This document shows positions 34,147 through 42,400 of a stretch of DNA of 64,000 bases, one piece after another. A model generated the notes under the pieces. It saw nothing but the letters and a program-made list of their open reading frames with translations. It searched no databases and had not been told where the DNA came from. Position 1 is the stretch's first letter. Each line of letters begins with the position of its first letter. Position numbers and translations under genes: made by a program. The DNA comes from Rhodococcus sp. ABRD24. GTDB lineage: Bacteria > Actinomycetota > Actinomycetes > Mycobacteriales > Mycobacteriaceae. Location of the stretch: assembly GCF_004328705.1 (NCBI RefSeq), contig NZ_CP035319.1:4278001-4342000 (forward strand), in the 5' to 3' direction.

Positions 34147-35865
34147 ATGACGACGTCTTTCGCCGGCACCCCCACCGACCGTGTCCGTGACGCATTCGCG
34201 CGGATCGCCGAATGTAACCGCGCCGAGGTGTGGATCACACTCCGGACGCCTGACGACGTCCTCGCCGATGCAGTGGAAGTGGAGCGGCGGGCCGACGCAG
34301 GTGAGCGGCTCCCGCTGGCCGGAACGGTTTTCGCGGTGAAGGACAACATCGATGTCGCGGGTCTGCCTACGACGGCCGCCTGTCCGGAGTTCGCCTATGT
34401 ACCAGCGGAATCCGCGCCCGCGGTCGCCCGTCTCCAGGAGGCGGGTGCTGTGCTGCTGGGTAAGACCAACCTGGACCAGTTCGCAACCGGGTTGGTGGGC
34501 ACACGCAGCCCGTACGGCGCGGTGCGGTCCGCGCTCCACCCGGATCGGGTTGCAGGTGGCTCCAGTTCCGGGTCGGGAGCAGTCGTCGGCCTGGGAATCG
34601 CAGACTTCGCGCTCGGCACCGACACCGCCGGTTCCGGACGAGTTCCGGCGGCGTTCAACGGAATCGTCGGGATGAAGCCGACGATCGGGCTGGTGCCGAC
34701 CACCGGCGTGGTTCCGGCGTGCGCCGACTTCGACTGTGTGACGGTCCTCGCTCCCACTCTCGAGGTCGCGAGCCGGGCTATGTCCACCATGATCGGCCCG
34801 GACGGCCGCGATCCGCGCAGCCGTTCATGGCCCGCCGACGTGCGGCTTGCGGCGCCGCTGCAGCCTCGGGTGGGCGTGCCGCTGCCGAAGCAGCTCGACG
34901 TGCTCAGCGACAGTTACCGCAACAGCTTCGAGGCGACGGTGCGCCGCGCCGAGGAGGCGGGGATCGCGGTGGTGCCCGTCGACATCGCGCCGTTGCTTGC
35001 GGCCGCGACCCTGCTCTACGACGGGGCCCTCGTTGCCGAGCGTTTCGATGCCGTGGGCCGATTCGTCACCGGACGCCCGGACGCCCAGCTCGATCCCACC
35101 GTGGCCGACATCGTCCGCGGTGCGGAGAGCGAGCCTGCGCACCGATTCGTCCGGGACATGGGCGCACTGGCCTCGGCCCGCCTGTACAGCGACGGGTTGT
35201 TCGTCGACGTCGACGCGCTGCTGCTGCCCACGACGACCGAGCATCCGCTGCTCGCGGACGTGCTCGCCGAGCCGCTCACGATCAACCGCCGGCTCGGGAC
35301 CTTCACCAACTTCTGCAACGTGCTGGACATGGCCGCGGTGGCAGTGCCGGCCGAGTCTGCGCCGGAGGAGGCGTTCGGGGTCATGATGGTGACCCCGGCA
35401 TTCGGGGACCAGGTGGCTCTCGACATCGCCGCGCGGCTCGTCGGCGAGGAACCCGGCGTGCTCGCGCCGGACCAGGGAATTGCGCTGGCGGTCTTCGGTG
35501 CCCATCTGCGGGGCCAGCCGCTGCATCACCAGCTCGAGGATCTGGGCGCCCGCTTCGACCGCACGGTCGCCACCACGGTGGACTACCGCATGGTGCGGCT
35601 CCCGTCCGATCCACCCAAGCCGGGCGTGGTGCACGCTCCCGGCGCCGACGGGCGGGCACTGCCCGGCGAGCTCTACCGCATCTCCGCCGCCGGGCTGGGG
35701 CGGTTCCTCGCCGCGTTGCCGGCGCCGATGGCGCTGACGTCGACCACACTTAACGACGGCACCACCGCCGTCGGCTTCACATGCACGCCCGCGGCCGCGC
35801 TCGACGGGGTGGACATCACCGAGTTCGGTGGTTGGCTGGGATACCTCGAGGGTGCGCTCGCGTGA
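34147..35865 (+). CDS. atzF: Allophanate hydrolase (AtzF-type)
   Basis: This 572-residue amidase-signature enzyme has an intact triad: Lys65 in AVKDNID, cis-Ser139 in GGSSSGSG and nucleophile Ser163 in TDTAGSGR. The C-terminal ~120 residues (FGAHLRGQPLHHQLEDLGA, PGELYRIS, DGTTAVGFTC) match the extra domain that distinguishes allophanate hydrolases (AtzF/DUR2) from ordinary amidases. The reaction is allophanate to ammonia and CO2, the second half of urea amidolyase. No urea carboxylase gene is in the window. It overlaps the GntR gene by four bases (GTGA), so the two are coupled. The GTATAC inverted repeat upstream is its probable control site. Confidence 0.9.
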   Translation: MTTSFAGTPTDRVRDAFARIAECNRAEVWITLRTPDDVLADAVEVERRADAGERLPLAGTVFAVKDNIDVAGLPTTAACPEFAYVPAESAPAVARLQEAGAVLLGKTNLDQFATGLVGTRSPYGAVRSALHPDRVAGGSSSGSGAVVGLGIADFALGTDTAGSGRVPAAFNGIVGMKPTIGLVPTTGVVPACADFDCVTVLAPTLEVASRAMSTMIGPDGRDPRSRSWPADVRLAAPLQPRVGVPLPKQLDVLSDSYRNSFEATVRRAEEAGIAVVPVDIAPLLAAATLLYDGALVAERFDAVGRFVTGRPDAQLDPTVADIVRGAESEPAHRFVRDMGALASARLYSDGLFVDVDALLLPTTTEHPLLADVLAEPLTINRRLGTFTNFCNVLDMAAVAVPAESAPEEAFGVMMVTPAFGDQVALDIAARLVGEEPGVLAPDQGIALAVFGAHLRGQPLHHQLEDLGARFDRTVATTVDYRMVRLPSDPPKPGVVHAPGADGRALPGELYRISAAGLGRFLAALPAPMALTSTTLNDGTTAVGFTCTPAAALDGVDITEFGGWLGYLEGALA

Positions 35866-36542
35866 CGGCCGACAGCCTGGCCGAGCGCGTGTACGTCGAG
35901 CTGCGGGAACAGATCATGAGCGGCGGTCTGCCCACTCACTCCCGTCTGGTGGAGGGCCGGCTGTGCGAGACGCTGGGGGTGTCGCGGACGCCGCTGCGAG
36001 AAGCTCTGGTGCGCCTGCACTCCGACGGCGTCGTCACTCGACGCGAGGACGGCTACTACCCGACCTTCCCGGATCTCGACAGCATCCGGGATCTGTACGA
36101 ACTGCGGATCATCCTCGAGTTGCGGGGCATCGCCCGGCATCTCGAGGATGGGGATCTGGAGTTCGATCGGGGGATTCTCGAGGCGACGCGGGCGCGGTGG
36201 CTTGCGCTCGCGGCCGATCCGCCCGAGCCGTCGCCGGACATCGTCCAATTGGACCAGCAGTTCCACCTCGATGTGTCGACCGCTGCCGGCAATCCGGCCT
36301 TGACTCGCACATTGGCTACGGTCAACAGCCAGATCCGTTTGGTGCGGATGTACGACTACCGCACTCCCGAACGGGTCCGGGCGACCATCGACGAGCATCT
36401 GATGATCGTCGGGCAGATTCTCGACGGCGACCTCGGGCGCGCATTGTCGTCGCTGCACGCGCACGTCGGGGATTCCTTCGACGTGGTCGAGGCGCGTGCG
36501 GTCCAGGCAATCACGGCCCACGCGTTGCACGGCCGGTACTGA
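35862..36542 (+). CDS. GntR-family regulator, FCD subfamily
   Basis: This 226-residue regulator has an N-terminal winged helix (LAERVYVELREQI, LCETLGVSRTPLREALVRL about 32-52) and an all-helical FCD ligand-binding domain. The domain's metal-ligand residues are suggested by DQQFHLDV, DEHLMI and HAHVGDS. Its GTG start overlaps the upstream stop. FCD regulators usually repress catabolic genes and are released by an acid. The inverted repeat before atzF is its likely operator and nitrogen or allophanate-related metabolites its likely signals. Confidence 0.9.
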   Translation: MTADSLAERVYVELREQIMSGGLPTHSRLVEGRLCETLGVSRTPLREALVRLHSDGVVTRREDGYYPTFPDLDSIRDLYELRIILELRGIARHLEDGDLEFDRGILEATRARWLALAADPPEPSPDIVQLDQQFHLDVSTAAGNPALTRTLATVNSQIRLVRMYDYRTPERVRATIDEHLMIVGQILDGDLGRALSSLHAHVGDSFDVVEARAVQAITAHALHGRY

Positions 36543-36551
36543 AATCCGAAT

Positions 36552-36579
36552 CCGGCCCGTGACTGATGTCACGGGCCGG
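36552..36579. terminator. Bidirectional hairpin terminator
   Basis: A perfect 12-bp inverted repeat (CCGGCCCGTGAC and complement) with a 4-base TGAT loop lies between the convergent GntR and chorismate-mutase-like genes, nine bases after the GntR stop. Confidence 0.75.
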
Positions 36580-36612
36580 CGGAGTGCTTTCGGTGGGTCG
36601 GGAGCCCGGTGG

Positions 36613-36894
36613 TTACCGCGGGTGGGCGAGGCTCAGCCGGCTCAGAAGACGTCCGAGCACGGGGCCGTCGGAGCCCAGACCGTCGAATCGCTCGTGGGTT
36701 GCCGGACCCGTCGGAGACGTCGGTAACTCCACCGGAGCGAGCGTGCGGGCAAGGTCGGAGCGCCGGCGGACGGCAGCCAGGATCTGGGCATCCAGGGCGG
36801 CGATTTCCTGCTCGAGTCGGTCGAGTCGGTCTGCGTCGGCGTCCTGAGCCGATCCGGCGGTGTGGACGGCGATCGATTCGGTATGAACGGACAC
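36613..36894 (-). CDS. Degenerate AroQ-type chorismate mutase-like protein
   Basis: This 93-residue all-helical protein resembles the small intracellular actinobacterial chorismate mutases. The LDAQILAAVRRRSDLA helix and the HERFDGLGSDG and LLSRL elements align with the mycobacterial enzyme as I recall it. Key catalytic residues appear missing: the first-helix Arg is Glu in LEQEIAAL, and the helix-1/2 Lys/Arg (KARMA region) and the Arg-Glu pair are replaced by PVELPTSPTG. Only the RRR arginine remains. It may be inactive, or need a partner such as DAHP synthase. GTG 36894 has GAGGAGA five bases upstream. It diverges from the MarR gene. Confidence 0.6.
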   Translation of the reverse strand: MSVHTESIAVHTAGSAQDADADRLDRLEQEIAALDAQILAAVRRRSDLARTLAPVELPTSPTGPATHERFDGLGSDGPVLGRLLSRLSLAHPR

Positions 36895-37015
36895 ATCGTC
36901 TCCTCGGGTCTCGGTCCGGGCGCCGTGCTGATGCGCGGCTGCCCGTTATGTAGTCGCTTCCGCAGCCCGTACGTTACTTCCGGTATGCGGCGAGTGCAGG
37001 TTTGGTGGACTCGCG

Positions 37016-37034
37016 TAGAGTTGCACTGTGCAAC
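37016..37034 (+). promoter_or_regulatory. MarR promoter and overlapping palindromic operator
   Basis: TAGAGT (37016-37021) fits a -10 and ends six bases before the GTG at 37028, so the mRNA should be leaderless. GTTGCAC-T-GTGCAAC (37020-37034) is a perfect 7+7 palindrome that covers the transcription start and the start codon. MarR proteins commonly bind such TTGC...GCAA sites. Confidence 0.55.
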
Positions 37035-37492
37035 AAGAAACGGCGGTCGACGAGGTTGCCGCAGTACACGCCGAGCTGGTTCAGCTGGCGCGTCAACTGG
37101 TGACCGGGGGCCGGGCGGCGGATGGTGCGCCGTCCTTCGCCCAGCACTCGGTTCTCTCCTATATCGGGCGTAACCCTGGTTGCCGGGCCACCGAGATCTC
37201 CGACGCGTTCGGGGTCAATCGCTCCACCGTGTCGCGGCAGCTGCGCGGCTGCGTCGACGCAGGCTGGGTCCTGGCCGACTCGGGTTCTGTGCGCGCGGGC
37301 CACCCACTGCAGCTGACCGGGCAGGGCATCGCAGTCGTCGCTGCCGCCGATCGGCGGCGCTTCGACGACGTACGGACCCGGGTCCAAGGTTGGTCGGCCA
37401 CCGAGATTGCACAGTTCGCCCGTCTTCTGCACCGGTTCCGCACCGGCGCAGCCCCCACCGTCGCAATTGCTGGAGATGACACCCATGCGTGA
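37028..37492 (+). CDS. MarR-family transcriptional regulator
   Basis: This 154-residue winged-helix regulator has helices LVQLARQLV, then the DNA-binding part HSVLSYIGRNPGCRATEISDAFGVNRSTVSRQLRGCVDAGWV (about 42-82) and a wing (DSGSVRAGHPLQLT). The GTG lies inside a palindrome, indicating autorepression. Its last eight bases overlap the start of the acyl-CoA ligase gene, so it is co-transcribed with the ligase and perhaps with the NRPS that follows. It diverges from the chorismate-mutase-like gene, which the same operator could also affect. Confidence 0.85.
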   Translation: MQQETAVDEVAAVHAELVQLARQLVTGGRAADGAPSFAQHSVLSYIGRNPGCRATEISDAFGVNRSTVSRQLRGCVDAGWVLADSGSVRAGHPLQLTGQGIAVVAAADRRRFDDVRTRVQGWSATEIAQFARLLHRFRTGAAPTVAIAGDDTHA

Positions 37493-39278
37493 ATACGCCG
37501 CCGCAGCCCGGTTCGCCATCGGCGACGACGAGTCGATCGTCCGGACCGTGTTCGAGCATGCGCGACGCACGCCCGAGCTGGTCCTGTTCTCGCGTCCGCT
37601 GGGTGATCTCTGGGTGGACGTGACGGCCGCGGAGTTCGCGGCGCTGGTAACCGGGGTGGCCAAGGGGCTCGTCGCCACCGGGGTGCAGCCCGGCGACCGG
37701 GTGGCGCTGCTTGCGTCCACCCGATTCGAATGGACGCTGTTCGACTTCGCGATCTGGGCGGCCGGAGCCGTGTCCGTGCCGATCTACGACTCGTCCTCGC
37801 CCGAGCAGATCGGCTGGATCGCCGAGGACTCCGGTGCGGTACTCGCAATCGTGGAGACGCAGACCCACGCGGACGGATTCGACGGGACGCGCGCGTCGCT
37901 GGGGCGGATCCTGCAGATCGAGGACCGTGCGGTCGACAAGCTCGTCGTAGAGGGTGCGAGCCTCGACGACAAGGTCGTCCATGAACGGGTCGCCGCCGTA
38001 CGCGCCGACGATCTGGCCTCGCTGGTGTACACCTCGGGCACCACGGGACGTCCCAAGGGCTGCATCCTCACCCACCGCAACTTTCTGTCCGAGGTTCGCG
38101 GCATCCTCGCGGGCTCGATCGGGGCTGTTGCCCGCCCCGGCAACCGGATGCTCACGTTCCTGCCCTTGGCTCACGTCCTCGCCCGCGCGGTCTCGCTCGC
38201 AATGTTCGAGGCCGGCGGTACCCAGGCGCACTGGTCGAACTTCGGCACCGTTGCCGGACAGTTCCAGCGGTTCGAGCCCAATGTCATCCTCGGTGTGCCT
38301 CGTGTCTTCGAGAAGGTTCGTGACAGCGCCGCGCACGCGGCCGATCAAGCCGGCTCGATCCCGAAGGCCGTCTTCGCATTCGCAGAGGCGACCGCCATCG
38401 CCTACAGCGAGTCCCTCGAGTCCGGCGGGCCGTCCCTGCTGCTGAAACTCCGACATGCCGTCGCGGATCGTCTGGTGTACGCAAAACTCCGGGCTGCGCT
38501 GGGTGGGCGATGCTGGTGGGCAATCTCGGGTGGCGGCGCGCTCATGCCCCGACTCGGCCACTTCTTTCGCGGCGCCGGCGTGCCGATCTACGAGGGTTAC
38601 GGACTGACCGAGTCCACCGCCGCCCACTGCGTGAACATCCCGGGTGCGCAGAAGATGGGCACGGTCGGGCAGCCGATGAGCGGCAACGCCGTCCGGATCG
38701 CGGACGACGGTGAGATCGAGCTCAGTGGTGGCGTCGTGTTCGGTGGTTACTGGCGCAACGAGCAGGCCACCGCCGATTCGTTCCACGACGGGTGGCTGCG
38801 CACCGGCGACCTCGGTGAGCTGGACGGCGAGGGATTCCTCACCCTCACCGGGCGGAAGAAAGACCTGCTGGTCACGGCTGGCGGCAAGAACGTCTCGCCC
38901 GGACCGCTCGAGGACCGGCTGCGATCGAACGTGCTGATTTCACAGGCCGTCGTGGTGGGGGACGGGCGGCCCTACATCGCAGCATTGCTGACGCTCGATG
39001 CCGAGCCGTTCGCGCACTGGAAGTCCGTGCACGGTAAGCCTGTGTCCGCGACGGTCGAGGACTTGGCGGACGACCTCGATCTGCGGGCGGCACTGCAGGC
39101 CGTGGTGGATGATGCGAACTCGACCGTGTCGCACGCCGAAGCGATCAAGAAGTTCGTGTTGCTTCCGCGAGATCTCAGCGAGGCGAACGGCGAGCTCACG
39201 GCGACGCTCAAGATCAAGAGGAACGTGGTTGCCGAGAGGTTCGCCGATCAGATCGAAGCTCTCTACCGGGGCCACTGA
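37485..39278 (+). CDS. fadD: Long-chain acyl-CoA ligase (FadD15-like) beside the NRPS
   Basis: This 597-residue AMP-forming ligase has motifs YTSGTTGRPKG, GYGLTESTA, RTGDLGELD and GRKKDLLVTAGGKNVSP in the family order. It is a paralogue of the ligase at 5-7 kb and of standard acyl-CoA-ligase length, without the insertion I would expect of a fatty acyl-AMP ligase. ATG 37485 is chosen because GGAG lies nine bases upstream; the ATG at 37476 is directly against that site. It overlaps marR and precedes the NRPS by 135 bases. I infer that it supplies the acyl-CoA for the NRPS starter condensation domain, but an independent fatty-acid role is possible. Confidence 0.88.
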   Translation: MREYAAAARFAIGDDESIVRTVFEHARRTPELVLFSRPLGDLWVDVTAAEFAALVTGVAKGLVATGVQPGDRVALLASTRFEWTLFDFAIWAAGAVSVPIYDSSSPEQIGWIAEDSGAVLAIVETQTHADGFDGTRASLGRILQIEDRAVDKLVVEGASLDDKVVHERVAAVRADDLASLVYTSGTTGRPKGCILTHRNFLSEVRGILAGSIGAVARPGNRMLTFLPLAHVLARAVSLAMFEAGGTQAHWSNFGTVAGQFQRFEPNVILGVPRVFEKVRDSAAHAADQAGSIPKAVFAFAEATAIAYSESLESGGPSLLLKLRHAVADRLVYAKLRAALGGRCWWAISGGGALMPRLGHFFRGAGVPIYEGYGLTESTAAHCVNIPGAQKMGTVGQPMSGNAVRIADDGEIELSGGVVFGGYWRNEQATADSFHDGWLRTGDLGELDGEGFLTLTGRKKDLLVTAGGKNVSPGPLEDRLRSNVLISQAVVVGDGRPYIAALLTLDAEPFAHWKSVHGKPVSATVEDLADDLDLRAALQAVVDDANSTVSHAEAIKKFVLLPRDLSEANGELTATLKIKRNVVAERFADQIEALYRGH

Positions 39279-39388
39279 AACCCGGGGGAACGTCCGGATT
39301 CGCCGAGTGCGGACAATTGCGTGAACGCTCAGTGGCGACGCGTTAATCTCATGCGTCGGCATTGGAGATATTCGGCTCGTCTCTCGCC

Positions 39389-39407
39389 TAGTGTGCGTAC
39401 CTGAAGG
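39389..39407 (+). promoter_or_regulatory. Candidate -10 and ribosome site of the NRPS gene
   Basis: TAGTGT (39389-39394) fits a -10, and GAAGG (39403-39407) sits six bases before the ATG at 39414. No IdeR-type iron box or other palindrome is visible in the 135-bp gap, and no terminator separates the gene from fadD. Confidence 0.35.
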
Positions 39408-39413
39408 TTTGAC

Positions 39414-42400
39414 ATGAAGGGTCGGGGCGTGAGTTCGGAACATAATTCTGCGAGTTCGGCGTTCGCAGAAACGGATAGGGCAGGCATCGCCTCGGACACC
39501 AACGTGTTCCCCCTCTCTGCAGCACAACGCGGTATCTGGTTCGCACAGCATCTGATCGAGGAAACCCCGATCACAATTGCGCAGTACGTCGAGGTCATCG
39601 GAGATCTCGACGTCGAAGCGCTCTCCAACGCAGGCCTCGCGGCGGCGCGCGAACTGGGTACCGGATTTCTCCGGATTGTCGAGATCGATGCCGAGCCCTA
39701 TCAAGCGATTGACCACTCTCTGCACGGTAGGTCGACCCACCTGGACTTCCGCGGCGAGGACGATCCGGTCGCGGCAGCGCAGGCGTGGATGCGTCGCGAG
39801 TACAGCACCCCCGTAGACCTGCTGGCCGATCGCCTCGTGGTATCTGTGACCCTGCGTATCGCAGACCGGCACTACTACTGGTACGCGAGGATTCACCACA
39901 TCGCGCTCGACGGTTTCGGTGCCATGACATTCATGAACCGCACGGCCGAGCACTACACCGCTGCCGTCACCGGGGGCGATCTCTCCGACTGGAAGGTCAG
40001 CGCCCTCCACGAGATCAGCGAGGACGAGGCGCGTTACCGGACTTCCAGCCGATTCGAGTCGGATCGCCGTTACTGGGCCGAACGAACCCGCAACTTTCCG
40101 CACCCGATCAGTCTCGCCGGCCGCACCGCCGAGGTGGGATCGCACTCGCAGCGCGTGAGTGGGGCGCTGCCAGCCGGCACCGAGACTGCACTGCGGCGGA
40201 TGATCGCCGCCGGTGGCGGCATCACGTTCGCTTCCGTCGTGATTGCCGCGGTGGGCGCGTTCCTGTCCCGCCTCACCGGTGAGGACGACGTGGTGCTGAG
40301 TCTTCCGGTGTCCGCCCGGACCACCGCGAAGCTCCGCCGTTCGGGTGGCATGGTGTCCAATGTCGTGCCGATCCGGCTCTCGACGGACGCGGGCATCACG
40401 TGTGAGAAGTTGGCGCGGCAGGTTCAATTGGAGCTGACCGGGGTGCTCCGCCATCAGCGATACCGGCACGAGGACATTCGGCGCGACGCCGGCATGGGTG
40501 GCGGTCGGCGCGGATTCTTCGGGCCGTCCGTCAATATCATGATGTTCCACAGCGAGATCCGGCTGGGTCAGAGCATCGGCCGCCTGCATGTGCTCACCAC
40601 CGGGCCCATCGAGGATCTCGCCGTGAACATCTATCCCGCTGTCGTGGGCGACCATGCACACATCGATTTCGAGGCCAACCCCAACCTCTACTCGGAGCCG
40701 GATCTGCGCGCACAACACGCGAGGTTCATCGAGTTCCTCACGACCTTCGTCGAATCCGGCTCCGTCCCGGTGGTGGATCTCGAGGTGCTCCACGCTGACG
40801 AGCGAGCCTCACTGGTGCCGCTACGCGGTCCGTCGCCGTTGCGTCCCCGCCTGCTGGCGGACCTCCTCCACCTCGGGGTGCTGGCGAATCCGACCGGCAT
40901 CGCGATCCGGTCCGACACCGGCGAGGTGAGCTACCGGGAACTCGACGAGGCATCGAATAAATTGGCGCGCTTGCTGATCCATCGCGGTGCCGGGCCCGAG
41001 ACGTTTGTCGTGATCAGCATGCCCCGCTCGGCGGAGGCGCTGATCGCGCTGTGGGCCGTGGCCAAGACGGGTGCCGCCTTCGTACCGATCGATCCGATGC
41101 TGCCCGCCGAACGGATCGTGCACATGCTCACAGATTCGGGCGCTCGGCTCGGGCTCACCGTCGCGGCTCAGCGCGCAAATCTGCCTGGTGACGTCGAGTG
41201 GATCGTCCTCGACGACGATGCGCTGCAGTCGGTCACACGATCGTTCTCGGCCGAATCGGTTTCCGCCTCGGAACTGACCACCGCTGTGGCAGTGTCGAAT
41301 ACCGCATACATGATCTACACGTCCGGATCGACGGGACTGCCCAAGGGCGTGCTCGTCACACACGACGGCCTGGTGTCGTTCGCGGTCGGATCGCGCCCCG
41401 AATTGGGGATCGGTCCGAACTCGCGTGTCCTGCGGTTCTCCTCGGCGAGCTTCGACGCTTCGGTGTTCGAGATGATCCAGGCGTTCAGCGCGGGGGCCAC
41501 GATGGTGGTCGCACCGCCGGAGATCTACGGCGGCGCCGAGTTGGTCGATCTGCTTCGCCGGCAACGGGTTACACACATCATCTCGGCTCCGACCCTGATG
41601 AACACCGTCGACCCGCGTGGCCTCGAGGACCTCGAGGCGGTAGTTGTCGGTGGCGACGTGTGTACACCCGACCTGGTGGACCGGTTCGGATCGGCATGCC
41701 GGTTCACCAACAGCTACGGCCCAACCGAGACGACGATCGTGATCACGATCGGTGACCCCCTCGTTCCGGGTGGCCCGATCACGATCGGAAGACCGATCCA
41801 GGGTGCGGGCGCGCTGGTCCTCGACCGCAAGCTGCGTCCCGTTCCGGTCGGTGTTGTCGGCGAGCTGTACCTCACCGGTGCGGGACTGGCCCGCGGCTAC
41901 CACCGTCGGGGCGGACACACCGCCGACCGGTTCGTCGCCGACCCGTTCGGAGGGGCGGGCACCCGGATGTACCGCACGGGTGACGAGGTACGTTGGACAT
42001 CCGATCATCAGCTCGAATACGTGGGCCGGTCCGACTTCCAGGTCAAGATTCGTGGTTTCCGAATCGAACTCGGCGAGATCGACGCCGCCCTGCTTGCGCA
42101 GGACGGGGTGAACTTCGCGGCGACCGTCGCGCACGAGCGTGCGAGCGGGCCGGTGCTGGTCTCCTATGTGCGGCTCGATCCCGGCACGGACTTCGATCCG
42201 TCGTTGATCATTGCTGGTGTCGCGCGGATCGTGCCGTCTCATATGGTGCCGGCAATGGTTGTTCGCCTCGAACACGTGCCGGTCACCGCGGCCGGCAAGC
42301 TGGACCGTCGATCGCTGCCGGAACCGGAGTTCGGTTCCACGGACACCCAGTACTGCCCACCGACGACTCCGGTGGAGGAGTCGATCGCCGCGGTGATGGC

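Noticed and set aside
37485..39278. Reading the ligase before the NRPS as a fatty acyl-AMP ligase (FAAL)
   Set aside because: Its motifs and length follow FadD15-type CoA ligases, and I see no FAAL-specific insertion before the hinge.
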